Source: Bdellovibrionales bacterium RIFCSPHIGHO2_01_FULL_40_29 (GTDB taxonomy: Bacteria > Bdellovibrionota > Bdellovibrionia > Bdellovibrionales > Bdellovibrionaceae). Taken from it: 64,000 nt of DNA. Location of the stretch: contig MEPU01000011.1 of the NCBI GenBank assembly GCA_001771815.1, positions 4,670 to 68,669 of the forward strand, read 5' to 3'. Positions within the stretch are counted from its first letter, which is position 1, and each line of letters begins with the position of its first letter. Below the pieces are notes generated by a model. That model ran no database searches and was not told where the DNA came from. It saw nothing but the letters and a program-made list of their open reading frames with translations. The translations under genes were made by a program, and so were the position numbers. Positions 1 through 7,992 of this stretch are shown here, one piece after another.

Positions 1-74
1 TCCTGAGAACCAAATGTTGTATTAGAAAAAATGAGACTTACAAGCCCTATCGAAAATAATTTTACTACAGTCAC
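1..74 (-). CDS. Exported protein, N-terminal part only
   Basis: The window begins inside this gene; only about 24 codons are visible. A GTG start (74-72) lies 7 bases after an AAGGAGT ribosome-binding site (82-88). The visible residues form a signal peptide: a short N-region with one Lys, then a hydrophobic stretch (LFSIGLVSLIF) and small polar residues. Function cannot be judged. The start is well supported by the ribosome-binding site; the rest lies outside the window. Confidence 0.6.
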   Translation of the reverse strand, partial: MTVVKLFSIGLVSLIFSNTTFGSQ

Positions 75-250
75 TTGTCCGACTCCTTAAATCTATACAC
101 ACATCAAATGAGTGAAGTTAATAGATTTATATATCGGACTGTTAAACAAAAACTTTATATAATTCTTTGCAAATATACTTTGGAATGTTCCAATCTGGGA
201 TAAACTCGACCACTGTCTATCTCAAAAGAAACACCAGATCTCTTGCCCCC

Positions 251-547
251 CTACTCACCCCCAACAGGAGTTGTAAAATAAGCTCTAACCACTCTAGTTA
301 AATTTTGCGCAAGATAATGCTTTGTGTGTGGCAAAGTAAAATGAAAATCTAAAGCGGCTTTATTTTTAAATTCTTCATGCAGAATAAAATGAGCAGGATC
401 ATTGTTATCCTGAAAACAATCAAAGCGGTAACAGTCATTTTCCAGTCTGGTTTTTTCACATAATAATTGAAGTTCTTTTTTTACCAGTTCTAAGTCTTTA
501 CCTTCTTCAGCTTGAATAAGAGCTGTTACATGTATTCTGTCTGTCAT
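251..547 (-). CDS. Antibiotic biosynthesis monooxygenase (ABM) family protein
   Basis: A 98-residue protein with the look of the ABM/YgiN ferredoxin-like fold: an N-terminal beta strand (IHVTALIQAEEG), a helix, the strand CYRFDCFQD, then ILHEEFKNKAALDFHFTLPHTKHY, which matches the family pattern E-x-W/F-x-s-x-x-a-x-x-x-H. Such proteins are small oxygenases or quinol monooxygenases that use no classical cofactor. I chose the internal ATG at 547 because AAGGAGGCTC sits just upstream; an earlier ATG-in-frame extension to 601 would run through the operator. It is divergent from a MarR regulator, which is the usual partner of such redox genes. Confidence 0.8.
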   Translation of the reverse strand: MTDRIHVTALIQAEEGKDLELVKKELQLLCEKTRLENDCYRFDCFQDNNDPAHFILHEEFKNKAALDFHFTLPHTKHYLAQNLTRVVRAYFTTPVGGE

Positions 548-588
548 AAATGAGCCTCCTTCAGAAAATTTATTGACCATCAAAACGC

Positions 589-612
589 AGATAGTTACCA
601 TGGGAACTATCT
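589..612. promoter_or_regulatory. Palindromic operator between the ABM and marR-type genes
   Basis: Arms AGATAGTT (589-596) and AACTATCT (605-612) are exact reverse complements around an 8-base centre that itself contains CCATGG. The palindrome ends one base before the GGAGG ribosome-binding site of the MarR gene. A TTGACC hexamer at 573-578, 17 bases before TACCAT, could be the rightward promoter, so a bound dimer would block it. MarR proteins bind palindromes of this size; binding here is inferred. Confidence 0.6.
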
Positions 613-627
613 GGAGGTCAACATCCT

Positions 628-1113
628 ATGTTTTTACTTGAAGATCTGCCCAGCGAAGCCATTTTAAAAACTTTTGCTAAAAAATTCCCCGAGATGGAAG
701 TCGACACGACAATGGCCTGTCTGAAAATTTTAAAAGTTGCAAGCCTCCTCTTGCGAGACTTAGAAAAGCATTTTTCTGAGTACGGCCTATCTCAAGCTAG
801 ATTCCTTGCTTTAATTATTCTTGAGCGAGAAAATATGAAACAGCAGATGCCCGTAGAAATCGCACGTAAAATGGGAACGACCAAAAAAAATACGGCGCGC
901 CTTCTTGCTTTTATGGAAGAAGATGGATTAATTACAATCAAACCTCATGAAATAGATGGACGGGCTACCATTGTTAAAATCACTCTCAAGGGAAGCAAAA
1001 GACTTAACGATGTTTTACCCAAATATTATAAAATAATGAATTCTATGATGAAAAACATCTCAGAAAAATCAAAATCCACCCTTATTCAAATTCTTAATCA
1101 AATTGAAACCTAA
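628..1113 (+). CDS. MarR-family transcriptional regulator
   Basis: A 161-residue winged-helix protein. Residues about 45-100 give the dimer helix and recognition helices (LSQARFLALIILERE, VEIARKMGTTKKNTARLLAFMEEDGLI), and the wing follows with the Asp-Gly-Arg signature (EIDGRATIVKITLKG), which is diagnostic of MarR proteins. It probably represses itself and the divergent ABM gene through the palindrome directly upstream. The Shine-Dalgarno GGAGG at 613-617 supports the ATG at 628. Its stop codon overlaps the end of the convergent beta-barrel gene. The ligand is unknown. Confidence 0.88.
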   Translation: MFLLEDLPSEAILKTFAKKFPEMEVDTTMACLKILKVASLLLRDLEKHFSEYGLSQARFLALIILERENMKQQMPVEIARKMGTTKKNTARLLAFMEEDGLITIKPHEIDGRATIVKITLKGSKRLNDVLPKYYKIMNSMMKNISEKSKSTLIQILNQIET

Positions 1114-1823
1114 AACAAATACTGAATTCCTAAATTTAAATTTGTACTCACGCGCATCGTTGTGCCGAAACTGGATTCAGCGGGCACTGGTAAAGCGGCT
1201 CTAAGGTCTGCAGAAAGTGGATCTAACACCTGACGTAAGTAAATTCGAATCCCAATATCAAAGCTCCAGTTTTTTGAAAAATACCAGGCATTACCAAGTC
1301 CCACGCCGCCAAATGGCAATGTCTTTCCACCATAATTGATCATTCCACCTTCGTAGATCGCGGATAGTGTAATCGGAGTAATCCAATTTTTTGAAAAGCT
1401 GACTTTACCGTAAAGAAAACGGTTATGATAAGCCAAAGAATATCCGGACTCGGGTCCATGTGAACGATCAAACTGCAATCGCGCATTTGTTGACGCAAAC
1501 TGATTCGAATAATCGGACAACCCTTTATTCCACGATAAATATCTGACTGTGATATTGTGAAATTCGGACCACGAATAACCTAAACCCGCCGCCACGTATC
1601 CACTTTGATAAAAGGGTTCATCTAAAAGCCATCCATAAGACACTTGCGGCTCGAACCTCTTAGTAAAAGTCAATTTTCGAGAAATTACAGCCTGAGGAGA
1701 ATCCAATTGAGGGGGAAATGATTCATTCGGCAACTCTTCTTGCGGAAACTGAATTTCAACCGCATTTGACGACAAAGAGAGCAACAACACCAGAATTGTA
1801 AATATTAACTTATTTTGAGCCAC
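1110..1823 (-). CDS. Outer-membrane beta-barrel protein
   Basis: About 237 residues from the GTG at 1823: a signal peptide (LIFTILVLLLSLSSNA) followed by alternating amphipathic strands rich in aromatic residues (YVAAGLGYSWSEFHNITVRYLSW, WYFSKNWSFDIGIRIYL) and a terminal aromatic residue (LGIQYLF), all typical of an outer-membrane barrel. The GTG has an AAGGA motif upstream and overlaps the stop of the preceding gene, indicating coupled translation; a GTG at 1868 is an alternative start. It is the last gene of a block with a TPR protein and another barrel, an arrangement like the gltA/B/C genes of gliding bacteria. That link is an inference. Confidence 0.72.
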   Translation of the reverse strand: MAQNKLIFTILVLLLSLSSNAVEIQFPQEELPNESFPPQLDSPQAVISRKLTFTKRFEPQVSYGWLLDEPFYQSGYVAAGLGYSWSEFHNITVRYLSWNKGLSDYSNQFASTNARLQFDRSHGPESGYSLAYHNRFLYGKVSFSKNWITPITLSAIYEGGMINYGGKTLPFGGVGLGNAWYFSKNWSFDIGIRIYLRQVLDPLSADLRAALPVPAESSFGTTMRVSTNLNLGIQYLF

Positions 1824-2097
1824 TGAAATCTCGTTTTCCTTTATGAACTTCAGGAATAAAATTTTCACGAAGTTTCATCATTTTTTTAAAGTTCGCCTGC
1901 TTACGAATAAAAATATAATCCATAGATGGCTGATTAAACTTGGCATCAACCAACTCATTGCCAAACTCGAGGTAAATCTTCTTTTTACCATCCTTCATCT
2001 TGGCTGAAGAGGCAGCTGATTTTTCATCAGCCGCAAATACCAAGATCGGCGTGAATAATAATATAAGGAAACATAAAGCAAATTGATTATTTTTCAC
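1810..2097 (-). CDS. Small exported protein of unknown function
   Basis: About 95 residues from a GTG at 2097, giving a signal peptide (FALCFLILLFTPILVFAADE) and then a charged, Lys-rich segment and the motif YLEFGNELVDAKFNQPSMDYIF. The start overlaps the stop of the TPR gene (GTGAAAAATAA) and has a GGGGG tract about 11 bases upstream; an ATG at 2115 is an alternative. Its stop overlaps the next gene. I do not recognise the family. Its place between a TPR protein and a beta-barrel protein suggests a periplasmic role in the same envelope assembly. Confidence 0.6.
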   Translation of the reverse strand: MKNNQFALCFLILLFTPILVFAADEKSAASSAKMKDGKKKIYLEFGNELVDAKFNQPSMDYIFIRKQANFKKMMKLRENFIPEVHKGKRDFSGSK

Positions 2098-3601
2098 AGC
2101 GATTAACCCCCACATACTGATAACTTCCAATCTCGTCGCGCCAGTACTCACCTTCAAATGGCCAGTAACGATAGCCATTCTGTGCATAATAATCTCGAGA
2201 AAAATCAGCCTCGACAGAATCCAATGGCCCTACAATTTTTACCTTCAACTGATTCTTCAAACCATCCAGGGCTTCATACTTAATAAAACTGATTTGATCG
2301 GCCATATTCATTGTTGTTGTTAAATAAGACTTTAAATAATATTGCACATCCGCTGCCAATTTCTTTTTTGCTGAAATAGCGCGTCCTTTAATAATTCTTT
2401 TCCCATAATTAATAAATTTGGTGCCTGCGAAATCCCGAGAAAGCATTGCCGATTCTTTCTCTAAACGCTTCAAGTATCTTAGACCACCTTGAATATCAGG
2501 TTCCGCAATAATTGAGCGCAATACAAAGAATGGCAATGAACCTTGAGACTCAATCACACCTGTTTTATTCATGTTATCTAATGATTTTTGAGCTTTTATA
2601 AGCTCATTGTAAGAATCCTCTTCTGTGCGGTGCCCTTTTAGCCAAGCATCAATCTGACCAATTGCCGGAAGATAGTTTTTTTCAAACACCTCGGCATCAC
2701 GCAAGCTTTCGTTGTGCTGACACGAAAATATATAAATACTGCTCGAAAGAACCATTGTCTCAGGATCAAAAAATTGACTGTAGAATGGCGTCATCAGTGT
2801 TTGCAATGGCGACAGTGCACTTCGAAGATTTCCACCTCGGAAAAGAGCCCATGATAATTCTTGAAGGGTATTTCGGTAATGACTGTGATCTCGTGGAACC
2901 TGCCGGTAAAATTCAACAGCCTTGTCCCACTCTTTCATTTGATAATAAGTTCGCGCGATATTCATTAATAAAAGTCCACGCTTTTTATCTGCAAGACTTT
3001 TGTTCTGATATCTTTCAAATAACTGAGAAAAATAAATAAGCGCATCCTGAGGCTTTTGTTTTTTCAAAGAGAGCGATGCCAACTGATATAAAGCTTCCTC
3101 ATTTTTAGGATTCGCTTCAAGACTCTTTTGAGCCCATTCAAATGATTTATCCAGCTCATTTTGACTATCGGAAATTTCGGATAGATTCAAATAAAATGCC
3201 GATTTAGACAATTCCGTCAGATCACCAGGAGTTAACTTACTTACGGTGTATTTCAAAAGAGCTTTTTCATCCAACCGATTGGCATACAAAGCCAACTGGT
3301 TCAGCGCACGACTGCGGTATTTTCCAGGACCAGAACGCACAACATCGATCAATGGAAATGTTGCCACTTGCAATAAATCTAACTTTGACAAGGCTATACC
3401 TAAATAAAATTTAGCCTCTTTTTTTTCGTCAAGATTTTTTGTTTGGCGGGACCAATTGTAAAAACTTAAAACGGCTTTAGGATAAAGTTTCTGCTGAAAG
3501 GCCTTAAGCCCTTCACCTCGAAGTGGATTGGCTCCAAAAGTCATAGAACTCAGCAGACTAAAAACAAAAAATGGAACGAGGATGTTTTTCTTTATTACCA
3601 T
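2087..3601 (-). CDS. Exported TPR-repeat protein (GltC-like candidate)
   Basis: A 504-residue protein with a signal peptide (ILVPFFVFSLLSSMTFGANP) followed by tandem helical repeats of TPR type, clearest at about residues 165-245 (NEEALYQLASLSLKKQKPQDALIYF, MNIARTYYQMKEWDKAVEFYRQVP). The C-terminal third is not obviously repetitive. TPR proteins of this layout act as periplasmic scaffolds. The start ATG overlaps the stop of the upstream beta-barrel gene by 7 bases and its own end overlaps the next gene, so the block is one operon. The resemblance in context to GltC, which lies beside gltA and gltB in Myxococcus and Bdellovibrio, is my inference. Confidence 0.78.
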   Translation of the reverse strand: MVIKKNILVPFFVFSLLSSMTFGANPLRGEGLKAFQQKLYPKAVLSFYNWSRQTKNLDEKKEAKFYLGIALSKLDLLQVATFPLIDVVRSGPGKYRSRALNQLALYANRLDEKALLKYTVSKLTPGDLTELSKSAFYLNLSEISDSQNELDKSFEWAQKSLEANPKNEEALYQLASLSLKKQKPQDALIYFSQLFERYQNKSLADKKRGLLLMNIARTYYQMKEWDKAVEFYRQVPRDHSHYRNTLQELSWALFRGGNLRSALSPLQTLMTPFYSQFFDPETMVLSSSIYIFSCQHNESLRDAEVFEKNYLPAIGQIDAWLKGHRTEEDSYNELIKAQKSLDNMNKTGVIESQGSLPFFVLRSIIAEPDIQGGLRYLKRLEKESAMLSRDFAGTKFINYGKRIIKGRAISAKKKLAADVQYYLKSYLTTTMNMADQISFIKYEALDGLKNQLKVKIVGPLDSVEADFSRDYYAQNGYRYWPFEGEYWRDEIGSYQYVGVNRCEK

Positions 3602-4386
3602 CGTTTACCTACCGTTGGAAAAAATGAGCTGTAACTCAGTGAAACCAATAATGACGTCGCAGCCTGTTGACCCGCACTGACTGTTTCTGTCTGATAAAAT
3701 AATACACTGAGATCAAAACGAAGAGCATCGTTTCGCGAAAGAGATAAAACTTGGCCCATCCCAAGGCTAAAGGCCGTGCCAGAGGACTTGTCTGTCGCCA
3801 CTTGACCTAAACCTACTGTTTGATAAATTTCAAATGGAAAAATTTTCCGATCATTCAGAGCATACTTGCCATACATGCTGCTGAAATAGAGATTCACTCC
3901 CAAATAGTTTTTTAATGTCGCTAAATTATGAGCCGTGACTCCTTGTTTGCTTTCCAAATCTTGAAGCTCAGTGCTCTTGGTCGAGGACAAAAGAATCCCA
4001 CTGATCTCGGCTCCCCACGTTTCATTCAAATAATAACTTCCCCGGATTTGGGCACCAAATGTTTTAAAAAAAACGTCAGAGGGAAATAGCGTCACCCCAC
4101 CAGAAAGTCCAAAACGATCCGTTTTGGGCATATAGTTTTTTTGAATAACCACACTCTGAAATTGATTTTGGACTGTATCGCCTTCAATGACTAATGTATT
4201 CTGCTTTTTCCCAGGGTTATGTGGCATCACGGAATCAATACTCGTCGGTGATGGAATATTCTTTTCAAGCTCTATTTCGACACCTTGGATTTCTTGATCT
4301 TCTTCGATATCTTGAGCCAGAGAGTAACTGCTGTAGAAAAAAACGAACCCTATTAAAACTTGAATACGTAATTTATTTAAAAGCAT
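3595..4386 (-). CDS. Outer-membrane beta-barrel protein
   Basis: About 263 residues from ATG 4386 with a signal peptide ending SLAQD, an acidic linker, then a conserved entry segment (VVIQKNYMPKTDRFGLSGGVTLFPSDVFF) and barrel strands (FGAQIRGSYYLNETWGAEISG, GVNLYFSSMYGKYAL, RFDLSVLFYQT). This matches the myxococcal-type outer-membrane beta-barrel domain in pattern and length. It starts the block of overlapping genes with the TPR protein. A TTG at 4422 with a nearby AAGG is an alternative start, but the ATG gives the better signal peptide. Confidence 0.72.
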   Translation of the reverse strand: MLLNKLRIQVLIGFVFFYSSYSLAQDIEEDQEIQGVEIELEKNIPSPTSIDSVMPHNPGKKQNTLVIEGDTVQNQFQSVVIQKNYMPKTDRFGLSGGVTLFPSDVFFKTFGAQIRGSYYLNETWGAEISGILLSSTKSTELQDLESKQGVTAHNLATLKNYLGVNLYFSSMYGKYALNDRKIFPFEIYQTVGLGQVATDKSSGTAFSLGMGQVLSLSRNDALRFDLSVLFYQTETVSAGQQAATSLLVSLSYSSFFPTVGKRW

Positions 4387-4425
4387 AAGGGCTATTATGT
4401 GCCACCTTATGCTTTCGATCAAAGA

Positions 4426-5217
4426 TTATTGCCGAAAGGTCTTACTTTTACCTTCAAATTTTTTGATGGTGCTGTGAATGCTCTTAACAATTCCTTTAAA
4501 ATTAGAAATTTCATCCACCGAAGAATCAATGAGAACTAAATTTCCGTGAAAACCATCAATAAGTCCTACATTCATTCCACAAACAACTAGTTTTCCACCA
4601 AAATTATCGACTCTATCAATTATCCCACCAAACTGAATTCTGGCCCCATCACTATCCGCAATCACTGAAATCCCGCCGGTCTGAATGCTTGCCCCATCAC
4701 TATCAGCATTCACCGAGGTGTCTCCGGCCCGAATGATGGCCTTACCATTGCTATCAGCAATCAACGAGATATTTTTGGATTCTATAACCACTTTGCCTTT
4801 CATAAAAAAGACAGACCCCGTCAAAGGCTCAGCTTCTTTCTTTTTTAGACACTCCGCTATTGCAACTGTTTCAGAATCATCTTCTTTGCTCTTATCTTTA
4901 TCTCTTTGGCAACTACTGCCACGATGGTCATCCTTTTTTTCCTCTGGCTTGACCTCGGCCTGAGCTTCGGCAGGTTCTCGCTCTGGAATGGTCTGGCGCT
5001 CTTCGTCTTGCACCACTTCAACTGGAGGAACATCGGAATCTATGACAACATAAGGTTCATCAGAGTTAGTTATTGTTTCTAGATCTGCATTGACCTTTTC
5101 ACCGTCAGCAGCTGCTGCGGCAAGATCTTCGGGATTAATTTTTGAACAATTCTGAAACGACCCAAAACTAAGCGCCAACGTGGCCATCACTAAAATTAAA
5201 CCTGAACTTCTTTTCAT
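4426..5217 (-). CDS. Lipoprotein with repeated beta-strand segments
   Basis: A 263-residue protein whose signal peptide ends in a lipobox-like FQNC at residues 22-25, a form frequent in Bdellovibrio lipoproteins. A highly acidic, Glu/Lys-rich linker (about residues 50-125) follows. The rest is a run of short repeats with the pattern I-s-v-x-A-D-S-x-G-x-x-I-x-x-G (about 150-190), going over into I-D-x-F-x-G-x-L-V motifs, suggesting a small beta-helix. A GGGGGC ribosome-binding site precedes the ATG. It lies just upstream of the barrel/TPR block on the same strand and may belong to it. Function unknown. Confidence 0.7.
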   Translation of the reverse strand: MKRSSGLILVMATLALSFGSFQNCSKINPEDLAAAAADGEKVNADLETITNSDEPYVVIDSDVPPVEVVQDEERQTIPEREPAEAQAEVKPEEKKDDHRGSSCQRDKDKSKEDDSETVAIAECLKKKEAEPLTGSVFFMKGKVVIESKNISLIADSNGKAIIRAGDTSVNADSDGASIQTGGISVIADSDGARIQFGGIIDRVDNFGGKLVVCGMNVGLIDGFHGNLVLIDSSVDEISNFKGIVKSIHSTIKKFEGKSKTFRQ

Positions 5218-5472
5218 TGTTGCCCCCTAGACTTTTGTTTAGCAATGGTTAGACCATGCTGAAATCAATCATAGAGCCTCAAGAGCGCCCATACTTTAAC
5301 ATCGTCAATAAGTTCACCAGACTCAATAGTCAGTTCCTTTAAACATCTGAATTAGTTTATGAATAATGATCTACTGATTCATTATGAAACGAAATAAGTT
5401 TTAGAGTGCAAGCAAATCGAAAACAAGTTCATCGTATTCTCAATTTAATCCACGACGAAATCTACAGATGCT

Positions 5473-6111
5473 TTAATTTTTAGTAAGACTTAAAAATCGG
5501 CTGCAATAGCTCTGAAGAACAAAATCAAACTCACCCAAATCTTTAACCACTGTGTGTGCATGTATCTTTGAAGGCTCCACAAACTGGTCGTGCATGGGCT
5601 TCACTTGCTTGAAAAATTGAGCGCGAACGCCTTCAGCATCGCGGCCACGCTCTTTGACATCACGTTCGAGCCTGCGCTTAAAACGCAGTTCTTCTGGAGT
5701 ATCAAAAAAAATCAATTCATCGAATAATGTCCGTACCTCATCCACATGGCCAATTAAAATACCATCGACAATAATCACAGGTTTGGGGCGTATCAAAACT
5801 GTCTGAAATGGGCGCGAATGCGTGACAAAATCATAGGTTGGAATTTCAGTTTCTATCCCCTGCTTGAGCTGACGCAAGTGTTTTGCCAAAAGTGAAAATT
5901 CAATACTGCTGGGATGATCAAAATTAACGGCGCCGCCGTCTTTATCAAAATTTTGTGATTGATCGAAGTAAAAATTATCTTGATAAATAATTTCACAGAG
6001 TTCTGGTCCCAGCATTTTTTGAATCTCGCGTGCAAAATAGGTTTTTCCAGAACCACTTCCACCCGCCACACCTAAGAAAAACGATTTACTTGGTTTGGAA
6101 TAATCGGTCAC
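5473..6111 (-). CDS. udk: Uridine kinase
   Basis: A 212-residue P-loop kinase: Walker A GGSGSGKT at residues 17-24, the substrate region YQDNFYFDQS and NFDHPSSIEF typical of uridine kinases, the PTYDFVTHSR segment, and the VIIVDGIL strand. It phosphorylates uridine and cytidine with ATP or GTP to give UMP and CMP. The GTG start at 6111 has AGGAG six bases upstream and overlaps the end of upp by 26 bases. It is last in the pyrimidine operon, where it can feed the same UMP pool as upp. Confidence 0.9.
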   Translation of the reverse strand: MTDYSKPSKSFFLGVAGGSGSGKTYFAREIQKMLGPELCEIIYQDNFYFDQSQNFDKDGGAVNFDHPSSIEFSLLAKHLRQLKQGIETEIPTYDFVTHSRPFQTVLIRPKPVIIVDGILIGHVDEVRTLFDELIFFDTPEELRFKRRLERDVKERGRDAEGVRAQFFKQVKPMHDQFVEPSKIHAHTVVKDLGEFDFVLQSYCSRFLSLTKN

Positions 6112-6724
6112 CCGCGTCTCCTAAACCAGGAACCAAATACCCCAGCTCATTGATCTCTGTTTCGATATTTAAAGTGATGATCTCCACATCCGGATGAAAA
6201 TGGTGAATCTTCTCAAGACCAAAATCACTGATCAATATATTCAAAATCTTGATCCGCTCCACTTCATAACTTTTCAAGCGATCAATGGCGGCAATCATCG
6301 TGTCAGCTGTTGAAATCAATGGATCACACAATATGGCCATACGGCCCTTGATATCCTCGGGCATTTTAAAGTAGTACTCGACGGTATTGTGAATAAACTT
6401 ATCTCGGTAAATGCCGATAAAACCTGCGGAAGCAAAAGGAATCACAGTTAATATCGAATCTAACATTCCATTTCCAGCACGCATCACAGACACCACAACT
6501 GGTGGATTAACAATGCGCTGAATTGTGGCTGGCGCAATAGGCGTCTCAATTTTAACTTCTTGCAGGTCTGACCAATCCCGCATGGCTTCGTAGGCTAACA
6601 ACGTACTGATTTCAGCAACCAGACGACGAAACTCGACTGAATTCGTATTCTTGTCTCGCAAGTACCCCAGTTTATGTTTTAAAAGAGGATGATCGATGAC
6701 TTTAACATTTGATTTTTTGCTCAC
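6086..6724 (-). CDS. upp: Uracil phosphoribosyltransferase
   Basis: About 212 residues. The PRPP loop reads ILCDPLISTADT (canonical enzymes have D-P-M-L-A-T-G-x-T/S) and the C-terminal uracil-binding signature is PGLGDAGDRLFQT. It converts uracil plus PRPP to UMP. I prefer the GTG at 6724 because GAGGT lies six bases upstream; an in-frame ATG at 6736 lacks a ribosome-binding site. Its position between udk and a URC4-type gene is the known bacterial arrangement for the URC uracil-degradation route, in which the uracil PRTase acts at the first step. Confidence 0.9.
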   Translation of the reverse strand: MSKKSNVKVIDHPLLKHKLGYLRDKNTNSVEFRRLVAEISTLLAYEAMRDWSDLQEVKIETPIAPATIQRIVNPPVVVSVMRAGNGMLDSILTVIPFASAGFIGIYRDKFIHNTVEYYFKMPEDIKGRMAILCDPLISTADTMIAAIDRLKSYEVERIKILNILISDFGLEKIHHFHPDVEIITLNIETEINELGYLVPGLGDAGDRLFQTK

Positions 6725-6774
6725 AATTGACCTCATTCATTGAATTTGAACTTAATTATACATTTAAACTAAAC

Positions 6775-7992
6775 TTAAAAAACTGTTCCATCACTTTGAA
6801 GTTGAACTGGTGGATCTCCACTGACACGTTTTTGTTGTGCTAAAAAACGTCCCGCCCACCAGGTGCCGCCCTCGAGAACTTTTGCTAATGGAAACTCATC
6901 TGATGTTTTCTTCAGTGCTCTCTGGATCCGAGCGCCAATGATATCTAAAAAATAAATCGTAAGGGCACGCCATTCAATTATAAAATCGGAACTGGGTAAC
7001 CATTTACTTTCAAGCTCTTTTTCATTTTTCACTGAAATCAAACCAATATCAATGAGAAGCCCGCCATTTCGATATTCTGCAAGACCCGTCAGTTGATCTA
7101 CACCCGTGACCACAATCCCCGCTTGCATAATAGGTTCAATCAAAGAATAGGTCATCCATTGAGACAACTTATGAAATGCGATCAACTCGCCAGTTCCTTG
7201 ATGCTGCCAAACATCACCGAGAGATACGCCCTGAGCCGACAGACGCCCTGGCCAAATTGGACCAAGTCCATCTAAAACGGCTCGTAAAATAGCCACCGCA
7301 GGAATTGTATTTCCATGCTTAGAAATTAAATAATCAATGATATTTCCAGGACGCCCATCTTTAAAAATTGTTTTAACCTCTAAGGCTTTTGCTAAATTAT
7401 TTAAAAGTTGCAATCGCCCGGACACCCCAAGAAGCGGATTTTTTTCAGACACTTGAAAATACTGATTGATGTGTTCTTCACTTAGACCACTTAAACCCGC
7501 AGCATCCACTCGGAGCGATTTTTTATCATGACTCATCAATCCCGAAAGAAATAAATAATAACTGGCCACACCAAGGCCTTCAGAACGAGAAAATACTTTT
7601 CCCGTGGATTCCTCAAGATAACTCCAGCCGGCACCGGCTCCAGCATCCAATAGAACCGATGTGATCACCAAATCTAATTTCACTCGGGCCATTTCCAGGG
7701 CATCACTATTTTGAGTTTTAAGTTTTTCTTCCAGCAGAGTCACACGGTCAACACCCCCCACACGAAAATGTCCCCAACGCGAATGAAAAGGAATATTCAG
7801 ATCTGGATAATTTTTTTGAATCACTTCCAAGACATAATCAACTGTCAAATCAAGTTTATCCAAATGCAATTGAAAATGGGATTTTCCACTTTCCACGTAG
7901 CGGTAAATTTTCGCTGCACTTTCACGAATTGCTTTAGGACTCAAGAAATAATCGACCTGTTCAGTCGTTAGATTTAAATTTGAATTATTCAT
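6775..7992 (-). CDS. URC4/Urg3-like protein (DUF1688)
   Basis: A 405-residue protein matching the DUF1688 family known from yeast URC4: the conserved segment FHSRWGHFRVGGVDR near residue 77, the Gly-rich LLDAGAGAGWSY, the region SEGLGVASYYLFLSG and the C-terminal GGTWWAGR. URC4 is required genetically for uracil catabolism in Lachancea, but its reaction is not settled. The ATG at 7992 overlaps the stop of the URC1-like gene (ATGAATAA), so the two are translated together. The family assignment is firm from pattern recognition; the chemistry is unknown. Confidence 0.85.
   Translation of the reverse strand: MNNSNLNLTTEQVDYFLSPKAIRESAAKIYRYVESGKSHFQLHLDKLDLTVDYVLEVIQKNYPDLNIPFHSRWGHFRVGGVDRVTLLEEKLKTQNSDALEMARVKLDLVITSVLLDAGAGAGWSYLEESTGKVFSRSEGLGVASYYLFLSGLMSHDKKSLRVDAAGLSGLSEEHINQYFQVSEKNPLLGVSGRLQLLNNLAKALEVKTIFKDGRPGNIIDYLISKHGNTIPAVAILRAVLDGLGPIWPGRLSAQGVSLGDVWQHQGTGELIAFHKLSQWMTYSLIEPIMQAGIVVTGVDQLTGLAEYRNGGLLIDIGLISVKNEKELESKWLPSSDFIIEWRALTIYFLDIIGARIQRALKKTSDEFPLAKVLEGGTWWAGRFLAQQKRVSGDPPVQLQSDGTVF

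Noticed and set aside
180-193. Palindrome TTGGAA-TG-TTCCAA as a terminator
   Set aside because: Only six pairs, AT-rich and without a T-run, so it is no better than chance in this composition.
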